A DNA stretch of 64,000 nt, taken from Tigheibacillus halophilus (GTDB lineage: Bacteria > Bacillota > Bacilli > Bacillales > Amphibacillaceae). Position 1 is the stretch's first letter, and every line of letters begins with the position of its first letter. Position numbers and translations under genes: made by a program. Location: NCBI RefSeq assembly GCF_042683165.1, contig NZ_JBHUIZ010000009.1, positions 1-64,000 of the forward strand. Reading direction: 5' to 3'. The notes below the pieces were generated by a model. It saw only the letters and a program-made list of their open reading frames with translations, had not been told where the DNA came from and ran no database searches. Positions 16,781-26,900 of this stretch are shown one piece after another.

Positions 16781-16806
16781 GTGGGAGGCCTTGCCGTTAT
16801 AACCAC
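16781..16806 (+). promoter_or_regulatory. Candidate L1 autoregulatory site before rplA
   Basis: GTGG (16781-16784) pairs with CCAC (16803-16806), GGC (16787-16789) with GCC (16793-16795). GA on one side faces GTTATAA on the other. The structure ends five bases before GAGGAGG of rplA, so protein bound here would block translation. Its resemblance to the rplK leader structure supports a shared ligand, most likely L1. Confidence 0.5.
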
Positions 16807-16826
16807 AATAGAGGAGGAAAATCAAA

Positions 16827-17519
16827 ATGGCTAAAAGAGGTAAAAGATATCAAGAAGCTTCTAAACTTGTCGATCGTTCAAAAGCTTATGATATCAAAGA
16901 AGCTGTTGAGCTCTTGAAAAAGTTGGCGACAGCAAAATTTGACGAAACAGTAGAAGTAGCATTCAGACTCGGCGTAGATCCTAAAAAAGCGGATCAGCAA
17001 ATTCGCGGCGCTATGGTACTTCCTCATGGCACTGGTAAAACACAGCGTGTGCTTGTGTTTGCAAAAGGTGACAAAGTGAAGGAAGCAGAAGCAGCCGGCG
17101 CTGATTTTGTGGGAGACCAAGACATGATTGAAAAAATCAACCAAGGCTGGTTCGATTTCGATGTCATCGTGGCAACTCCTGATATGATGGCTGAAGTCGG
17201 TAAATTAGGCCGTGTACTCGGACCAAAAGGTTTGATGCCAAACCCTAAAACCGGCACAGTCACTTTCGAGGTTGAAAAAGCCGTGAAAGAAATCAAAGCT
17301 GGTAAAGTGGAATACCGCGTTGACAAGCAGTCCAATGTTCATGTTCCAGTAGGGAAAATTTCCTTTGATGATGCGAAGCTGGTTGAGAATTTTGAAGCTC
17401 TCACTGAAACAATGGTGAAGGTGAAGCCGCAGGCCTCTAAAGGATTATATATGAAAAATGTTTCCATCACATCAACAATGGGACCTGGCATCAAAGTGGA
17501 TGTTTCTAACTACCGTTAA
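16827..17519 (+). CDS. rplA: 50S ribosomal protein L1
   Basis: A 230-residue L1 protein of full length with the two-domain fold and the signature ATPDMMAEVGKLGRVLGPKG (about residues 116-135). It binds the 23S L1 stalk and, in several bacteria, its own mRNA. GAGGAGG precedes the ATG. It is followed by the separately promoted rplJ unit. Confidence 0.97.
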   Translation: MAKRGKRYQEASKLVDRSKAYDIKEAVELLKKLATAKFDETVEVAFRLGVDPKKADQQIRGAMVLPHGTGKTQRVLVFAKGDKVKEAEAAGADFVGDQDMIEKINQGWFDFDVIVATPDMMAEVGKLGRVLGPKGLMPNPKTGTVTFEVEKAVKEIKAGKVEYRVDKQSNVHVPVGKISFDDAKLVENFEALTETMVKVKPQASKGLYMKNVSITSTMGPGIKVDVSNYR

Positions 17520-17526
17520 TTAACCA

Positions 17527-17555
17527 TTGACTTTTGCGCAATGGTTCGATATAAT
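17527..17555 (+). promoter_or_regulatory. SigA promoter of rplJL
   Basis: TTGACT (17527-17532) and TATAAT (17550-17555) are 17 bp apart, just after rplA. It starts the transcript that carries the L10 leader. Confidence 0.88.
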
Positions 17556-17629
17556 ATCTGATGTTGTATGAATATCAGTTGCGAAAAAAGCGATCCAACA
17601 GCTTTTTCGTATGTTTCAAACGAATACGT

Positions 17630-17755
17630 TATACCGTAGACAGCAGGGGCTTTTACAAGGCTTAATTTCCTGCCGAGGTGTTTGGATAAAACAGGCAGTT
17701 TATGCTGCCGCGTTTTAAAAGCCTCCTGTCTTCAAAGATGGAGGCTTTTCTTTTG
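17630..17755 (+). promoter_or_regulatory. L10 leader with attenuator terminator
   Basis: CCGTAGACAGCAGG and the later CCTGCCGAGGTGT match the conserved core of the Firmicutes L10 leader. It is followed by a terminator: AAAAGCCTCC (17717-17726) pairs with GGAGGCTTTT (17740-17749), then T residues. Binding of the L10-(L12) complex is expected to favour termination (family knowledge). Confidence 0.85.
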
Positions 17756-17788
17756 TACGGTATGATGAATACTATAGGAGGTGGAACA

Positions 17789-18295
17789 ATGTCTAACAGT
17801 AACATCATTGAACAGAAGAAACAGCTTGTTCAAGAAATCGCTGATAAGTTTCGCGCAAGTCAATCAACCATCTTGGTAAACTACCGCGGACTTGATGTGG
17901 CTGAAGTGACTGAACTGCGTAAACAGCTTCGTGAAGCTGGTGTTGATTTCAAAGTTTATAAAAACTCTATGTCTCGCCGGGCTGCAGAAGCTGCGGAGCT
18001 TGGTGATTTGACTGAATCACTTGTGGGTCCAACAGCGATCGCTTTCAGCAATGAGGATGTCGTAGCTCCTGCGAAAGTTTTGAACAACTTTGCTAAAGAG
18101 CATGATGCTTTGGAGATCAAAGCAGGTGTCATCGAAGGAACAACTGCTACACTTGAACAAATCAAGGAACTTGCAGAACTTCCAAACTACGAGGGTATGG
18201 TTTCCATGCTGCTTAGCGTATTGCAAGCGCCAATCCGCAACTTTGCATATGCTGCTAAATCGATCGCTGACCAAAAAGAAGAACAGGGCGCTTAA
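17789..18295 (+). CDS. rplJ: 50S ribosomal protein L10
   Basis: A 168-residue L10 protein: N-terminal rRNA-binding domain and a C-terminal helix that carries L7/L12 dimers. The ATG at 17789 follows AGGAGGTGG and gives the expected N-terminus; longer forms would start inside the leader terminator. It is autoregulated through the L10 leader and co-transcribed with rplL. Confidence 0.96.
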   Translation: MSNSNIIEQKKQLVQEIADKFRASQSTILVNYRGLDVAEVTELRKQLREAGVDFKVYKNSMSRRAAEAAELGDLTESLVGPTAIAFSNEDVVAPAKVLNNFAKEHDALEIKAGVIEGTTATLEQIKELAELPNYEGMVSMLLSVLQAPIRNFAYAAKSIADQKEEQGA

Positions 18296-18420
18296 TTTTT
18301 TTGAAGTAAAGAATTACACCCGATTTCTTTTTTACATGAATGCAACTGAGGCGACTCGTCATAAGGCTGAAGATGCCGGCCTTTCTTATAAAACAATCAA
18401 AATACTAGGAGGAAAAAAAC

Positions 18421-18786
18421 ATGTCTAAAGAGCAAATTATTGATGCTATCAAAGAAATGTCCGTTCTTGAATTGAACGACTTGGTAAAAGCTATTGAAGA
18501 AGAATTCGGAGTAACTGCTGCTGCACCTGTAGCTGTAGCTGGCGGAGCTGCCGGCGGAGCTGCTGAAGAAGAGCAAACAGAATTCGACGTAGTTATCACA
18601 GGAGCTGGCGCTTCTAAAATCAAAGTGGTTAAAGCTGTTCGCGAAATCACTGGTCTTGGCTTGAAAGATGCTAAAGATGTTGTTGACAACGCACCTAAAG
18701 CAGTTAAAGAAGGCGTATCTAAAGAAGAAGCTGAAGAAATCAAAGGCAAGCTTGAAGAAGCTGGCGCAAGCGTAGAAGTTAAGTAA
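18421..18786 (+). CDS. rplL: 50S ribosomal protein L7/L12
   Basis: A 121-residue protein: N-terminal dimerisation helix hairpin, an alanine/glycine-rich hinge (about 36-52) and the globular C-terminal factor-binding domain (GLGLKDAKDVVDNAPK). It recruits translational GTPases to the ribosome. AGGAGGAAAA precedes the ATG. Confidence 0.97.
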   Translation: MSKEQIIDAIKEMSVLELNDLVKAIEEEFGVTAAAPVAVAGGAAGGAAEEEQTEFDVVITGAGASKIKVVKAVREITGLGLKDAKDVVDNAPKAVKEGVSKEEAEEIKGKLEEAGASVEVK

Positions 18787-18854
18787 TTTCTGCATTTGTC
18801 ATTTTTGATGCTCCTTTTTGGAGCGTTGCATCTAATTAAAATATGTTTAAAAAA

Positions 18855-18887
18855 GAAAGCTCGTCGTTTACGGCGGGCTTTCAATTT
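18855..18887 (+). terminator. Hairpin after rplL
   Basis: A 12-bp stem with G-T pairs (GAAAGCTCGTCG with CGGCGGGCTTTC, loop TTTA) is followed by only AATTT. It is probably a weak terminator. A second 8-bp hairpin CTATCGGG/CCTGATAG lies at about 18959-18978. The stretch 18787-19094 holds no gene. Confidence 0.6.
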
Positions 18888-19094
18888 AGCGGTAAGGAAA
18901 GTGCGATCCAACCCTTGCTAAATGACTGCAACGAAAGCATGCACTACAGCCTTAGCGCTATCGGGAATTCCTGATAGTAAGGAAACACAATTTTTTCTTC
19001 TGTATAAGCACCATGAAGGCATTGGCTAACCTACAACAAATGCCAAGTTTATGAGCAAATGAACTTTCTCTGCAAGGAGAAGGAAGGTGTATGT

Positions 19095-19697
19095 ATGTCC
19101 GATCATTATTATTCGCAAGTACCCCAATCCAAGAGCGCGCCTAAGTCATGGCATTACCGTTTAAGGGGTGAAGAATACACTTTCATGAGTGATGTGGGTG
19201 TTTTTTCGAAGGATACAGTCGATTTTGGTTCCAGGTTGCTGGCTGAACAATTTCAAGCTCCAAAAACTCCTGGAGATATATTGGACCTGGGCTGTGGATA
19301 TGGCCCCATTGGTATTGCTCTGGCCCGTGACTGTCCCGAAAGGACCGTTGTACTGGCAGATGTAAACGAGCGCGCACTTCAATTAGCCAAATTCAACGCA
19401 GCAAAAAATAATGTGAAAAATACGGAGGTTGTCCAAAGTGATCGTTTTTCCGCTTTATCTCAACGAGAATTCGCGGCTGTTGTAACAAATCCACCGATCA
19501 GATCAGGCAAGCAAAATATTCATGCGATGATCGAGGAAAGCAGACACGTTCTGATGAAGAATGGTGAATTTTGGGCGGTCATTCAGAAAAAACAAGGTGC
19601 CCCTTCTTTTAAACAAAAAATGATAGATGTTTTTGGCAATGCCCAAACGATTGCAAAGGATAAAGGTTATTTTATTTTAAAAGCGGTCAATGTTTGA
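19095..19697 (+). CDS. ybxB: RsmC-like class I SAM methyltransferase (YbxB family)
   Basis: A 200-residue methyltransferase. The SAM-binding motif LDLGCGYGPIG lies near residues 58-68, and TNPPIRSG (about 132-139) is the NPPI-type catalytic motif of N2-guanine/N6-adenine methyltransferases. It is the shorter Firmicutes homologue of 16S m2G methyltransferase RsmC, usually found between rplL and rpoB. The ATG at 19095 gives the family N-terminus MSDHYYS; an upstream in-frame ATG at 19059 is less likely. The exact target is inferred. Confidence 0.88.
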   Translation: MSDHYYSQVPQSKSAPKSWHYRLRGEEYTFMSDVGVFSKDTVDFGSRLLAEQFQAPKTPGDILDLGCGYGPIGIALARDCPERTVVLADVNERALQLAKFNAAKNNVKNTEVVQSDRFSALSQREFAAVVTNPPIRSGKQNIHAMIEESRHVLMKNGEFWAVIQKKQGAPSFKQKMIDVFGNAQTIAKDKGYFILKAVNV

Positions 19698-19722
19698 CCT
19701 CTATCATTAACTGTGATAATAT
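19694..19722 (+). promoter_or_regulatory. Promoter of rpoBC
   Basis: TTGACC (19694-19699) and TAATAT (19717-19722) are 17 bp apart, overlapping the 3' end of the methyltransferase gene. A GTGATAATATAT context here is very like the promoter at 27720. It would give a leader of about 570 nt. Confidence 0.65.
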
Positions 19723-19729
19723 ATTTAAA

Positions 19730-20298
19730 TGCTAACATGGGAGTACCTTTGTCAAGAAGATTTTTCATAAAAAAGCACGGAGTATAAAACATTGCTATTC
19801 GGAAACAATGGTAAAATCGCATGAAATAGGGGTTTTAACTATGTTTTTGCGGTTTGCTGAGGGTGAACGAACAGTTGCTGCCGAGGGATGAATAAGGAAA
19901 ATCTTTTTTCTATTTTAAAATCATACCTCATTATGCAATGATTGGCAAGTTTATTTCATCGGCTGCCGATTGTAAATGAAATGGCGAGATAAATTTTATA
20001 GCCGATTGCTTTTTGGGGAAACCAACTGACGTATTCCCGGTTCTACGCCACTTTCCGCAATGAATTGCGAGTACATCGCAGACGCATTTGCCTGGTGGTT
20101 ATTCTTGTCGGTAAAGAGAGTATAAATACCTATCTTTGCTAAGCAAGTGCAACCCGCTATAGGCTTGGCATCGCCAAGTTTTCTGTAAGTTTGATGCGAA
20201 AAAGGCTGCTACCAGGCTTTTTTCGAAAATATAATTTGCTATTTTTGATTCACTGCTCAGGCGGGAATTGAAAATGCGAGATTTGAGAGGTGAAGCAG
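19730..20298 (+). promoter_or_regulatory. Long structured rpoB leader with terminator-like hairpins
   Basis: No gene is seen in this 570-bp stretch. Three terminator-like structures occur. ATCGGCT (about 19958) pairs with AGCCGAT (about 20000) before a short T run. CTTGGC/GCCAAG followed by TTTTC lies at 20164-20183. A 10-bp stem with T run lies at 20198-20224, ending 75 bp before rpoB. This suggests attenuation of rpoBC. No known leader family could be assigned. Confidence 0.5.
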
Positions 20299-23200
20299 TT
20301 GGCAGGGCAAGTAGTTCAGTATGGACGCCATCGCAAGCGAAGAAGCTATGCACGCATCAGTGAAGTATTGGAATTACCTAATCTGATTGAGATTCAAACC
20401 GCTTCCTACCAATGGTTTTTGGAAGAGGGACTGCGCGAGATGTTCCAGGATATCTCGCCAATTGAAGACTTTGCAGGTAATCTTGCACTTGAGTTTGTAG
20501 ATTATAGTTTGGGTGAACCGAAGTATTCAATTGATGAATCCAAGTCAAGAGACGTCACCTATAATGCGCCTTTGCGCGTCAAGGTTCGCTTGATCAACAA
20601 TGAAACTGGTGAAGTGAAAGAGCAGGAAGTATTCATGGGAGACTTTCCTCTGATGACAGATACTGGTACATTCATCATCAATGGCGCAGAGCGTGTCATT
20701 GTTTCACAGCTCGTTCGCTCACCAAGTGTGTATTTCAATGAAAAAATAGACAAAAACGGCAAGCGCGGAATGACAGCTACTGTTATCCCGAACAGGGGTG
20801 CATGGCTGGAATACGAAACAGATGCAAAGGATGTTGCATATGTACGCATAGACAGGACGCGTAAATTGCCAATCACTGTTCTTCTACGTGCATTGGGATT
20901 CGGTACAGACCAGGAAATCATCGATTTGCTGGGTGACAATGAATACTTGATGAACACGCTGGAAAAGGACAACACAGAAACAACCGAAAAAGCATTGCTG
21001 GAAATTTATGAGCGTTTGCGTCCGGGTGAACCACCAACCGTTGAAAACGCAAAAAGCTTGCTCGTTTCCCGCTTTTTCGATCCGAAGCGATATGACTTGG
21101 CTCATGTAGGTCGCTATAAAATGAATAAAAAGCTTCACTTGAAAAACAGACTGTTCAACCAAGTGCTCGCCGAGCCTGTAGTAGATCCTGAAACGGGAGA
21201 GGTTCTGGCACAAAAAGGCGACAGGCTGGAGAGAAAATTGCTGAACAAATTGATTCCGTATTTGGAAAACACCGAGGAATCTATCGGTGAAACAGTGGTA
21301 GAACCGCATCAAGGTGTTTTAGAAGAGGAAATCAAGCTGCAATCTATCCAAATTGTTGACCCGTCCGATCCTAGCGGCGAGAAAGTTTTGACTGTGATTG
21401 GAAATGCAAATGTTGATCAAAGTGTGAAACATATTACACCAGCAGACATTTTGTCTTCGATCAGTTATTTCTTCAACCTGCTTCATCACGTTGGGGACAC
21501 GGATGATATCGATCATTTGGGAAATCGTCGTCTCCGGTCGGTCGGTGAACTGCTGCAAAACCAATTCCGTATTGGTTTGTCACGGATGGAACGTGTTGTG
21601 CGCGAAAGAATGTCCATTCAAGATACATCAAGTATCACGCCGCAGCATTTGATCAATATCCGTCCTGTGATCGCGTCGATTAAAGAATTCTTTGGCAGCT
21701 CGCAACTTTCACAGTTTATGGACCAGACGAACCCGTTGGCTGAATTAACACATAAACGCCGGTTATCTGCACTGGGGCCTGGCGGTCTGACACGAGAGCG
21801 CGCTGGTATGGAAGTGCGTGACGTACACTATTCTCACTACGGCCGCATGTGTCCTATTGAAACACCAGAGGGACCGAACATCGGCTTAATCAACTCGTTA
21901 TCAAGCTATGCGAAAGTGAATAAGTTCGGGTTCATCGAGACGCCTTATCGCAGGGTCGACCCAGAAACAGGTAAAGTAACTGCGCAAATTGATTATTTGA
22001 CTGCAGATGAAGAAGATAACTATGTTGTCGCTCAGGCGAATGCTCCGTTAAATGAAGAAAAAGAATTTGAAAACGATGAAGTCATCGCTCGTTTCCGCGG
22101 AGAAAACACCATCGTCGCTAAAGAAAAAATTGATTACATGGACGTATCACCAAAACAGGTAGTTTCTGCTGCGACTGCATGTATTCCATTCCTGGAAAAC
22201 GATGACTCCAACCGTGCCTTGATGGGTGCGAACATGCAGCGCCAAGCCGTGCCTTTGCTGAAACCAGAAGCTCCTTTTGTTGGTACTGGTATGGAATATG
22301 TCAATGGTAAAGACTCCGGCGCAGCAATTATTTGCAAACACGATGGAATCGTGGAAAGTGTCGAGGCGAAAGAAGTGCTTGTCCGCCGAGTTTCTGAAGT
22401 AGATGGCAAGGAAGTGAAAGGCGACTTGGATCGCTACCATGTCCAGAAATTTGTCCGTTCGAACCAGGGAACTTGCAGCAACCAGCGTCCGATTGTAAGG
22501 GAAGGCGACAGAGTTGTTAAAGGGGAAGTCCTTGCAGATGGTTCTTCCATGGAAGATGGGGAACTGGCACTTGGCAGAAACGTACTCGTCGCGTTCATGA
22601 CATGGGAAGGCTATAACTATGAGGATGCTATCATCATGAGCGAGCGCCTTGTTAAAGACGATGTGTACACTTCTATTCATATTGAAGAATATGAATCTGA
22701 AGCGCGTGATACCAAGCTTGGACCGGAAGAAATCACCCGTGATATCCCGAATGTCGGGGAAGAAGCGTTGAAAAACCTGAACGAACAGGGTATTATCCGT
22801 GTCGGTGCGGAAGTGAAGGACGGAGATATTCTTGTCGGCAAAGTAACGCCAAAAGGGGTTACCGAGTTATCTGCTGAAGAACGATTGCTGCATGCCATAT
22901 TCGGCGAAAAAGCAAGAGAAGTAAGAGATACCTCGCTGAGAGTGCCGCATGGCGCAGGTGGTATTGTACTGGATGTGAAAATATTCAATCGTGAAGACGG
23001 CGACGAACTGCCGCCGGGAGTCAATAAACTCGTTCGTGCATATATCGTTCAAAAACGTAAAATCCATGAAGGAGATAAAATGGCGGGTCGTCACGGTAAT
23101 AAAGGGGTTATCTCCAAGATTCTCCCTGAAGAAGACATGCCGTTCATGCCTGATGGCACACCAGTCGATATCATGTTGAACCCGCTGGGTGTACCATCCC

Positions 23201-23835
23201 GTATGAATATCGGGCAGGTGTTCGAGCTTCACCTTGGTATGGCAGCAAGAAAACTTGGCATTCATGTTGCAACTCCTGTATTTGACGGAGCTAACGAGCA
23301 AGACGTCTGGGATACATTGGAAGAAGCAGGCATGCCGAGAGATGCGAAAACAGTATTGTATGATGGTCGTACCGGCCAGCCTTTTGACAACCGTGTTTCT
23401 GTCGGTGTCATGTATATGATCAAATTGGCTCACATGGTCGATGATAAATTGCATGCACGTTCCACAGGACCATACTCGCTTGTTACCCAGCAGCCGCTTG
23501 GTGGTAAGGCACAATTTGGCGGTCAGCGTTTCGGTGAAATGGAAGTTTGGGCTCTGGAAGCGTACGGAGCCGCATATACACTGCAGGAAATTCTGACAGT
23601 CAAATCTGATGATGTTGTCGGCCGGGTGAAAACGTATGAGTCCATTGTCAAAGGAGACAATGTACCAGAGCCAGGCGTGCCAGAATCTTTCAAGGTTCTT
23701 ATCAAAGAATTGCAAAGCCTTGGAATGGATGTCAAGATTCTTTCCAGCGATGAAACGGAAATCGAAATGCGTGAATTGGAAGATGAAGATACCCAAGCTG
23801 CCAGCAAACTCAACTTGGAAGTCGAAGAAGGTTAA
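20299..23835 (+). CDS. rpoB: DNA-directed RNA polymerase beta subunit
   Basis: An 1178-residue beta subunit close to B. subtilis RpoB throughout. The rifampicin-binding cluster (SQLSQFMDQTNPLAELTHKR from about residue 468) is wild type at the usual resistance positions. The TTG at 20299 follows GAGAGGTG and gives the family N-terminus MAGQVVQYGRH; an in-frame GTG at 20290 overlaps the ribosome site. The acidic C-terminal tail is shorter than in B. subtilis. Confidence 0.98.
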   Translation: MAGQVVQYGRHRKRRSYARISEVLELPNLIEIQTASYQWFLEEGLREMFQDISPIEDFAGNLALEFVDYSLGEPKYSIDESKSRDVTYNAPLRVKVRLINNETGEVKEQEVFMGDFPLMTDTGTFIINGAERVIVSQLVRSPSVYFNEKIDKNGKRGMTATVIPNRGAWLEYETDAKDVAYVRIDRTRKLPITVLLRALGFGTDQEIIDLLGDNEYLMNTLEKDNTETTEKALLEIYERLRPGEPPTVENAKSLLVSRFFDPKRYDLAHVGRYKMNKKLHLKNRLFNQVLAEPVVDPETGEVLAQKGDRLERKLLNKLIPYLENTEESIGETVVEPHQGVLEEEIKLQSIQIVDPSDPSGEKVLTVIGNANVDQSVKHITPADILSSISYFFNLLHHVGDTDDIDHLGNRRLRSVGELLQNQFRIGLSRMERVVRERMSIQDTSSITPQHLINIRPVIASIKEFFGSSQLSQFMDQTNPLAELTHKRRLSALGPGGLTRERAGMEVRDVHYSHYGRMCPIETPEGPNIGLINSLSSYAKVNKFGFIETPYRRVDPETGKVTAQIDYLTADEEDNYVVAQANAPLNEEKEFENDEVIARFRGENTIVAKEKIDYMDVSPKQVVSAATACIPFLENDDSNRALMGANMQRQAVPLLKPEAPFVGTGMEYVNGKDSGAAIICKHDGIVESVEAKEVLVRRVSEVDGKEVKGDLDRYHVQKFVRSNQGTCSNQRPIVREGDRVVKGEVLADGSSMEDGELALGRNVLVAFMTWEGYNYEDAIIMSERLVKDDVYTSIHIEEYESEARDTKLGPEEITRDIPNVGEEALKNLNEQGIIRVGAEVKDGDILVGKVTPKGVTELSAEERLLHAIFGEKAREVRDTSLRVPHGAGGIVLDVKIFNREDGDELPPGVNKLVRAYIVQKRKIHEGDKMAGRHGNKGVISKILPEEDMPFMPDGTPVDIMLNPLGVPSRMNIGQVFELHLGMAARKLGIHVATPVFDGANEQDVWDTLEEAGMPRDAKTVLYDGRTGQPFDNRVSVGVMYMIKLAHMVDDKLHARSTGPYSLVTQQPLGGKAQFGGQRFGEMEVWALEAYGAAYTLQEILTVKSDDVVGRVKTYESIVKGDNVPEPGVPESFKVLIKELQSLGMDVKILSSDETEIEMRELEDEDTQAASKLNLEVEEG

Positions 23836-23845
23836 CAAAATTAAA

Positions 23846-23897
23846 CGCGGCAACAAACCGGGTTTACTGCAGAAAATGCAGCACTGGTGTTGCCGCG
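23846..23897 (+). promoter_or_regulatory. Intercistronic hairpin between rpoB and rpoC
   Basis: CGCGGCAAC (23846-23854) pairs perfectly with GTTGCCGCG (23889-23897), with a nested CTGC/GCAG stem (23867-23870 with 23878-23881). There is no T run, so an RNA-processing or stability element is more likely than a terminator. Confidence 0.55.
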
Positions 23898-23949
23898 CAC
23901 AAGATGTTTGCTGCTGAAGATAACCCACATTAATAAGGGAGGTAGACCC

Positions 23950-26900
23950 TTGATAGATGTAAATAACTTTGAATATATGAAAATCGGTCTGGCTTCACCG
24001 GAAAAAATCCGCTCATGGTCATATGGCGAGGTCAAAAAGCCGGAAACAATCAATTACCGCACACTGAAACCCGAAAAAGACGGGTTGTTTTGTGAACGGA
24101 TTTTCGGTCCAACAAAAGACTGGGAATGCCATTGTGGAAAATACAAGCGTGTCAGGTACAAAGGTGTCGTATGTGATCGTTGCGGTGTAGAAGTGACGAA
24201 ATCCAAAGTCCGCCGCGAACGCATGGGCCATATCGAACTCGCAGCACCGGTATCGCATATTTGGTATTTCAAGGGAATTCCAAGCAGAATGGGGCTTGTT
24301 TTGGATATGTCTCCAAGAGCTCTGGAAGAAGTCATCTATTTTGCGGCTTATATCGTTACGGAGCCTGGAAGTACTCCGCTTGAGAAAAAGCAGCTGTTGT
24401 CTGAGAAAGAATATCGCGCCTATTACGATAAATACGGCAACACATTTAAAGCGCAAATGGGTGCGGAAGCTATCCGTAAGCTGTTGGAAGATATCGATTC
24501 GGAAAAAGAAGTCCATGCGTTGAGAGAAGAATTGCAATCAGCACAAGGACAGCGTCGTACTCGTGCGATTAAGCGTCTGGAAGTCCTGGAGGCTTTCCGC
24601 CATTCCGGCAACGAGCCGTCTTGGATGGTGCTGGATGTACTGCCTGTCATCCCTCCGGAAATCAGACCGATGGTACAATTGGACGGCGGCCGTTTTGCCA
24701 CTTCCGATTTGAATGACTTGTATCGCCGCGTCATCAACCGCAATAATCGTTTGAAGCGTCTGCTTGACCTCGGTGCTCCAAGTATCATTGTTCAAAATGA
24801 AAAGCGTATGCTGCAAGAAGCGGTCGATGCGTTGATCGATAATGGCCGCCGCGGACGCCCTGTTACAGGACCCGGCAACCGCCCACTTAAATCTCTTTCT
24901 CATATGCTGAAAGGTAAACAAGGCCGTTTCCGTCAAAACCTGCTCGGTAAGCGTGTCGACTATTCCGGACGTTCTGTTATTATCGTTGGGCCGCACTTGA
25001 AAATGTATCAATGCGGACTCCCTAGAGAAATGGCGTTGGAGCTGTTCAAGCCATTCGTCATGAAGGAATTGGTGGCTAAAGGTATTGCACACAATATTAA
25101 ATCTGCCAAACGTAAAATTGAACGGTTCCACCCAGATGTATGGGACATTCTGGAAGATGTCATTAAGGAACATCCGGTTCTTTTGAACCGCGCACCAACG
25201 CTGCACAGACTTGGAATCCAAGCGTTTGAACCTACGCTGGTAGAAGGCCGTGCAATCCGGTTGCATCCGTTGGTTTGTACAGCATATAATGCTGATTTCG
25301 ACGGTGACCAAATGGCAGTCCACGTTCCGTTATCTGCAGAGGCACAAGCTGAAGCAAGACTGCTTATGCTTGCTGCTCAGAATATCCTCAACCCGAAAGA
25401 CGGAAAACCGGTTGTTACACCTTCACAGGACATGGTGCTTGGTAACTATTATCTGACTATGGAACGAGAAGGCGCAGTTGGTGAAGGGGCTGTGTTCAAA
25501 GATATTAACGAAGCATTGGTCGCCTATCATAACGGCTATGTACATTTCCACACAAGGATTGCTGTAGCTGCATCCAGTGTAAACAATGAGACGTTTACAG
25601 AAGAACAGAAAAATATGCTGCTGCTAACAACTGTAGGAAAGCTGATGTTCAATGAGATTTTGTCAGATTCGTTCCCTTATATTAATGAACCGACAAAATT
25701 CAATCTGGAAGTAAAAACCCCAGAAAAATATTTTGTACCAAATGGTACGAATATCAAAGAAGAAATCAAGTCGCGTGAAATTGTCAAGCCGTTTAAGAAA
25801 GGGTTCCTTGGCGATATTATCGCGGAAGTATTCAAACGGTTCAAGATCAGCGAAACATCCAAAATGCTTGACCGGATGAAGGATCTTGGATTTAAACATT
25901 CGACTACAGCCGGTATGACGGTTGGTGTTTCTGATATTGTCGTATTGTCTGATAAGCAGGAAATACTTGACGAATCCCAGAAAAAAGTAGATAAAGTCCT
26001 GAAGCAATTCCGTCGCGGCTTGATCACAGAAGAAGAACGTTACGACCGTGTTATTTCGATCTGGTCCCAGGCGAAAGATACCATTCAGGATCGTCTGATG
26101 AAGTCATTGGATGAACGTAACCCGATCTTCATGATGAGTGATTCTGGAGCCCGTGGTAATGCTTCGAACTTCACGCAGCTTGCTGGTATGCGTGGTCTGA
26201 TGGCCAACCCGGCCGGACGTATCATTGAATTGCCGATCAAATCCAGTTTCCGTGAAGGCCTAACTGTATTGGAATACTTTATTTCAACGCACGGAGCTCG
26301 TAAAGGTTTGGCAGATACAGCCTTGAAGACTGCAGACTCTGGTTATCTGACACGTCGTCTTGTCGATGTAGCCCAAGACGTTATCGTCCGTGAAGATGAT
26401 TGTGGCACTGATCGCGGCTTGACAGTCGAAGCTTTGACAGATGGATCTGAAATGATTGAGCCGTTGATTGACCGTTTGATTGGCCGTACGGCTTTTGAAA
26501 CCGTCAAGCATCCGGAAACAGGCGATATCATCGTCGATAAAAATGAAGTGATCACAGAAGGCCAGGCAAAAGAAATTACAGAAGCTGGTATCGAAGCAGT
26601 GATAATCCGTACTGCATTCACATGTAACACTAAACATGGTGTCTGCAAAAAATGTTACGGCCGTAACCTTGCAACTGGTGATGAAGTGGAAGTTGGCGAA
26701 GCAGTCGGAATCATCGCCGCTCAATCTATCGGTGAACCTGGTACACAGCTGACCATGCGTACATTCCATACCGGCGGTGTAGCCGGTGACGATATCACAC
26801 AAGGTCTGCCGCGTATCCAGGAATTGTTTGAAGCCCGTAATCCAAAAGGTCAGGCTGTCATCAGTGAAATATATGGTACAGTACTTGAGATCAATGGAGA

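Noticed and set aside
21700..21790. Rifampicin-resistance changes in rpoB
   Set aside because: The rifampicin cluster reads as wild type at the usual positions.
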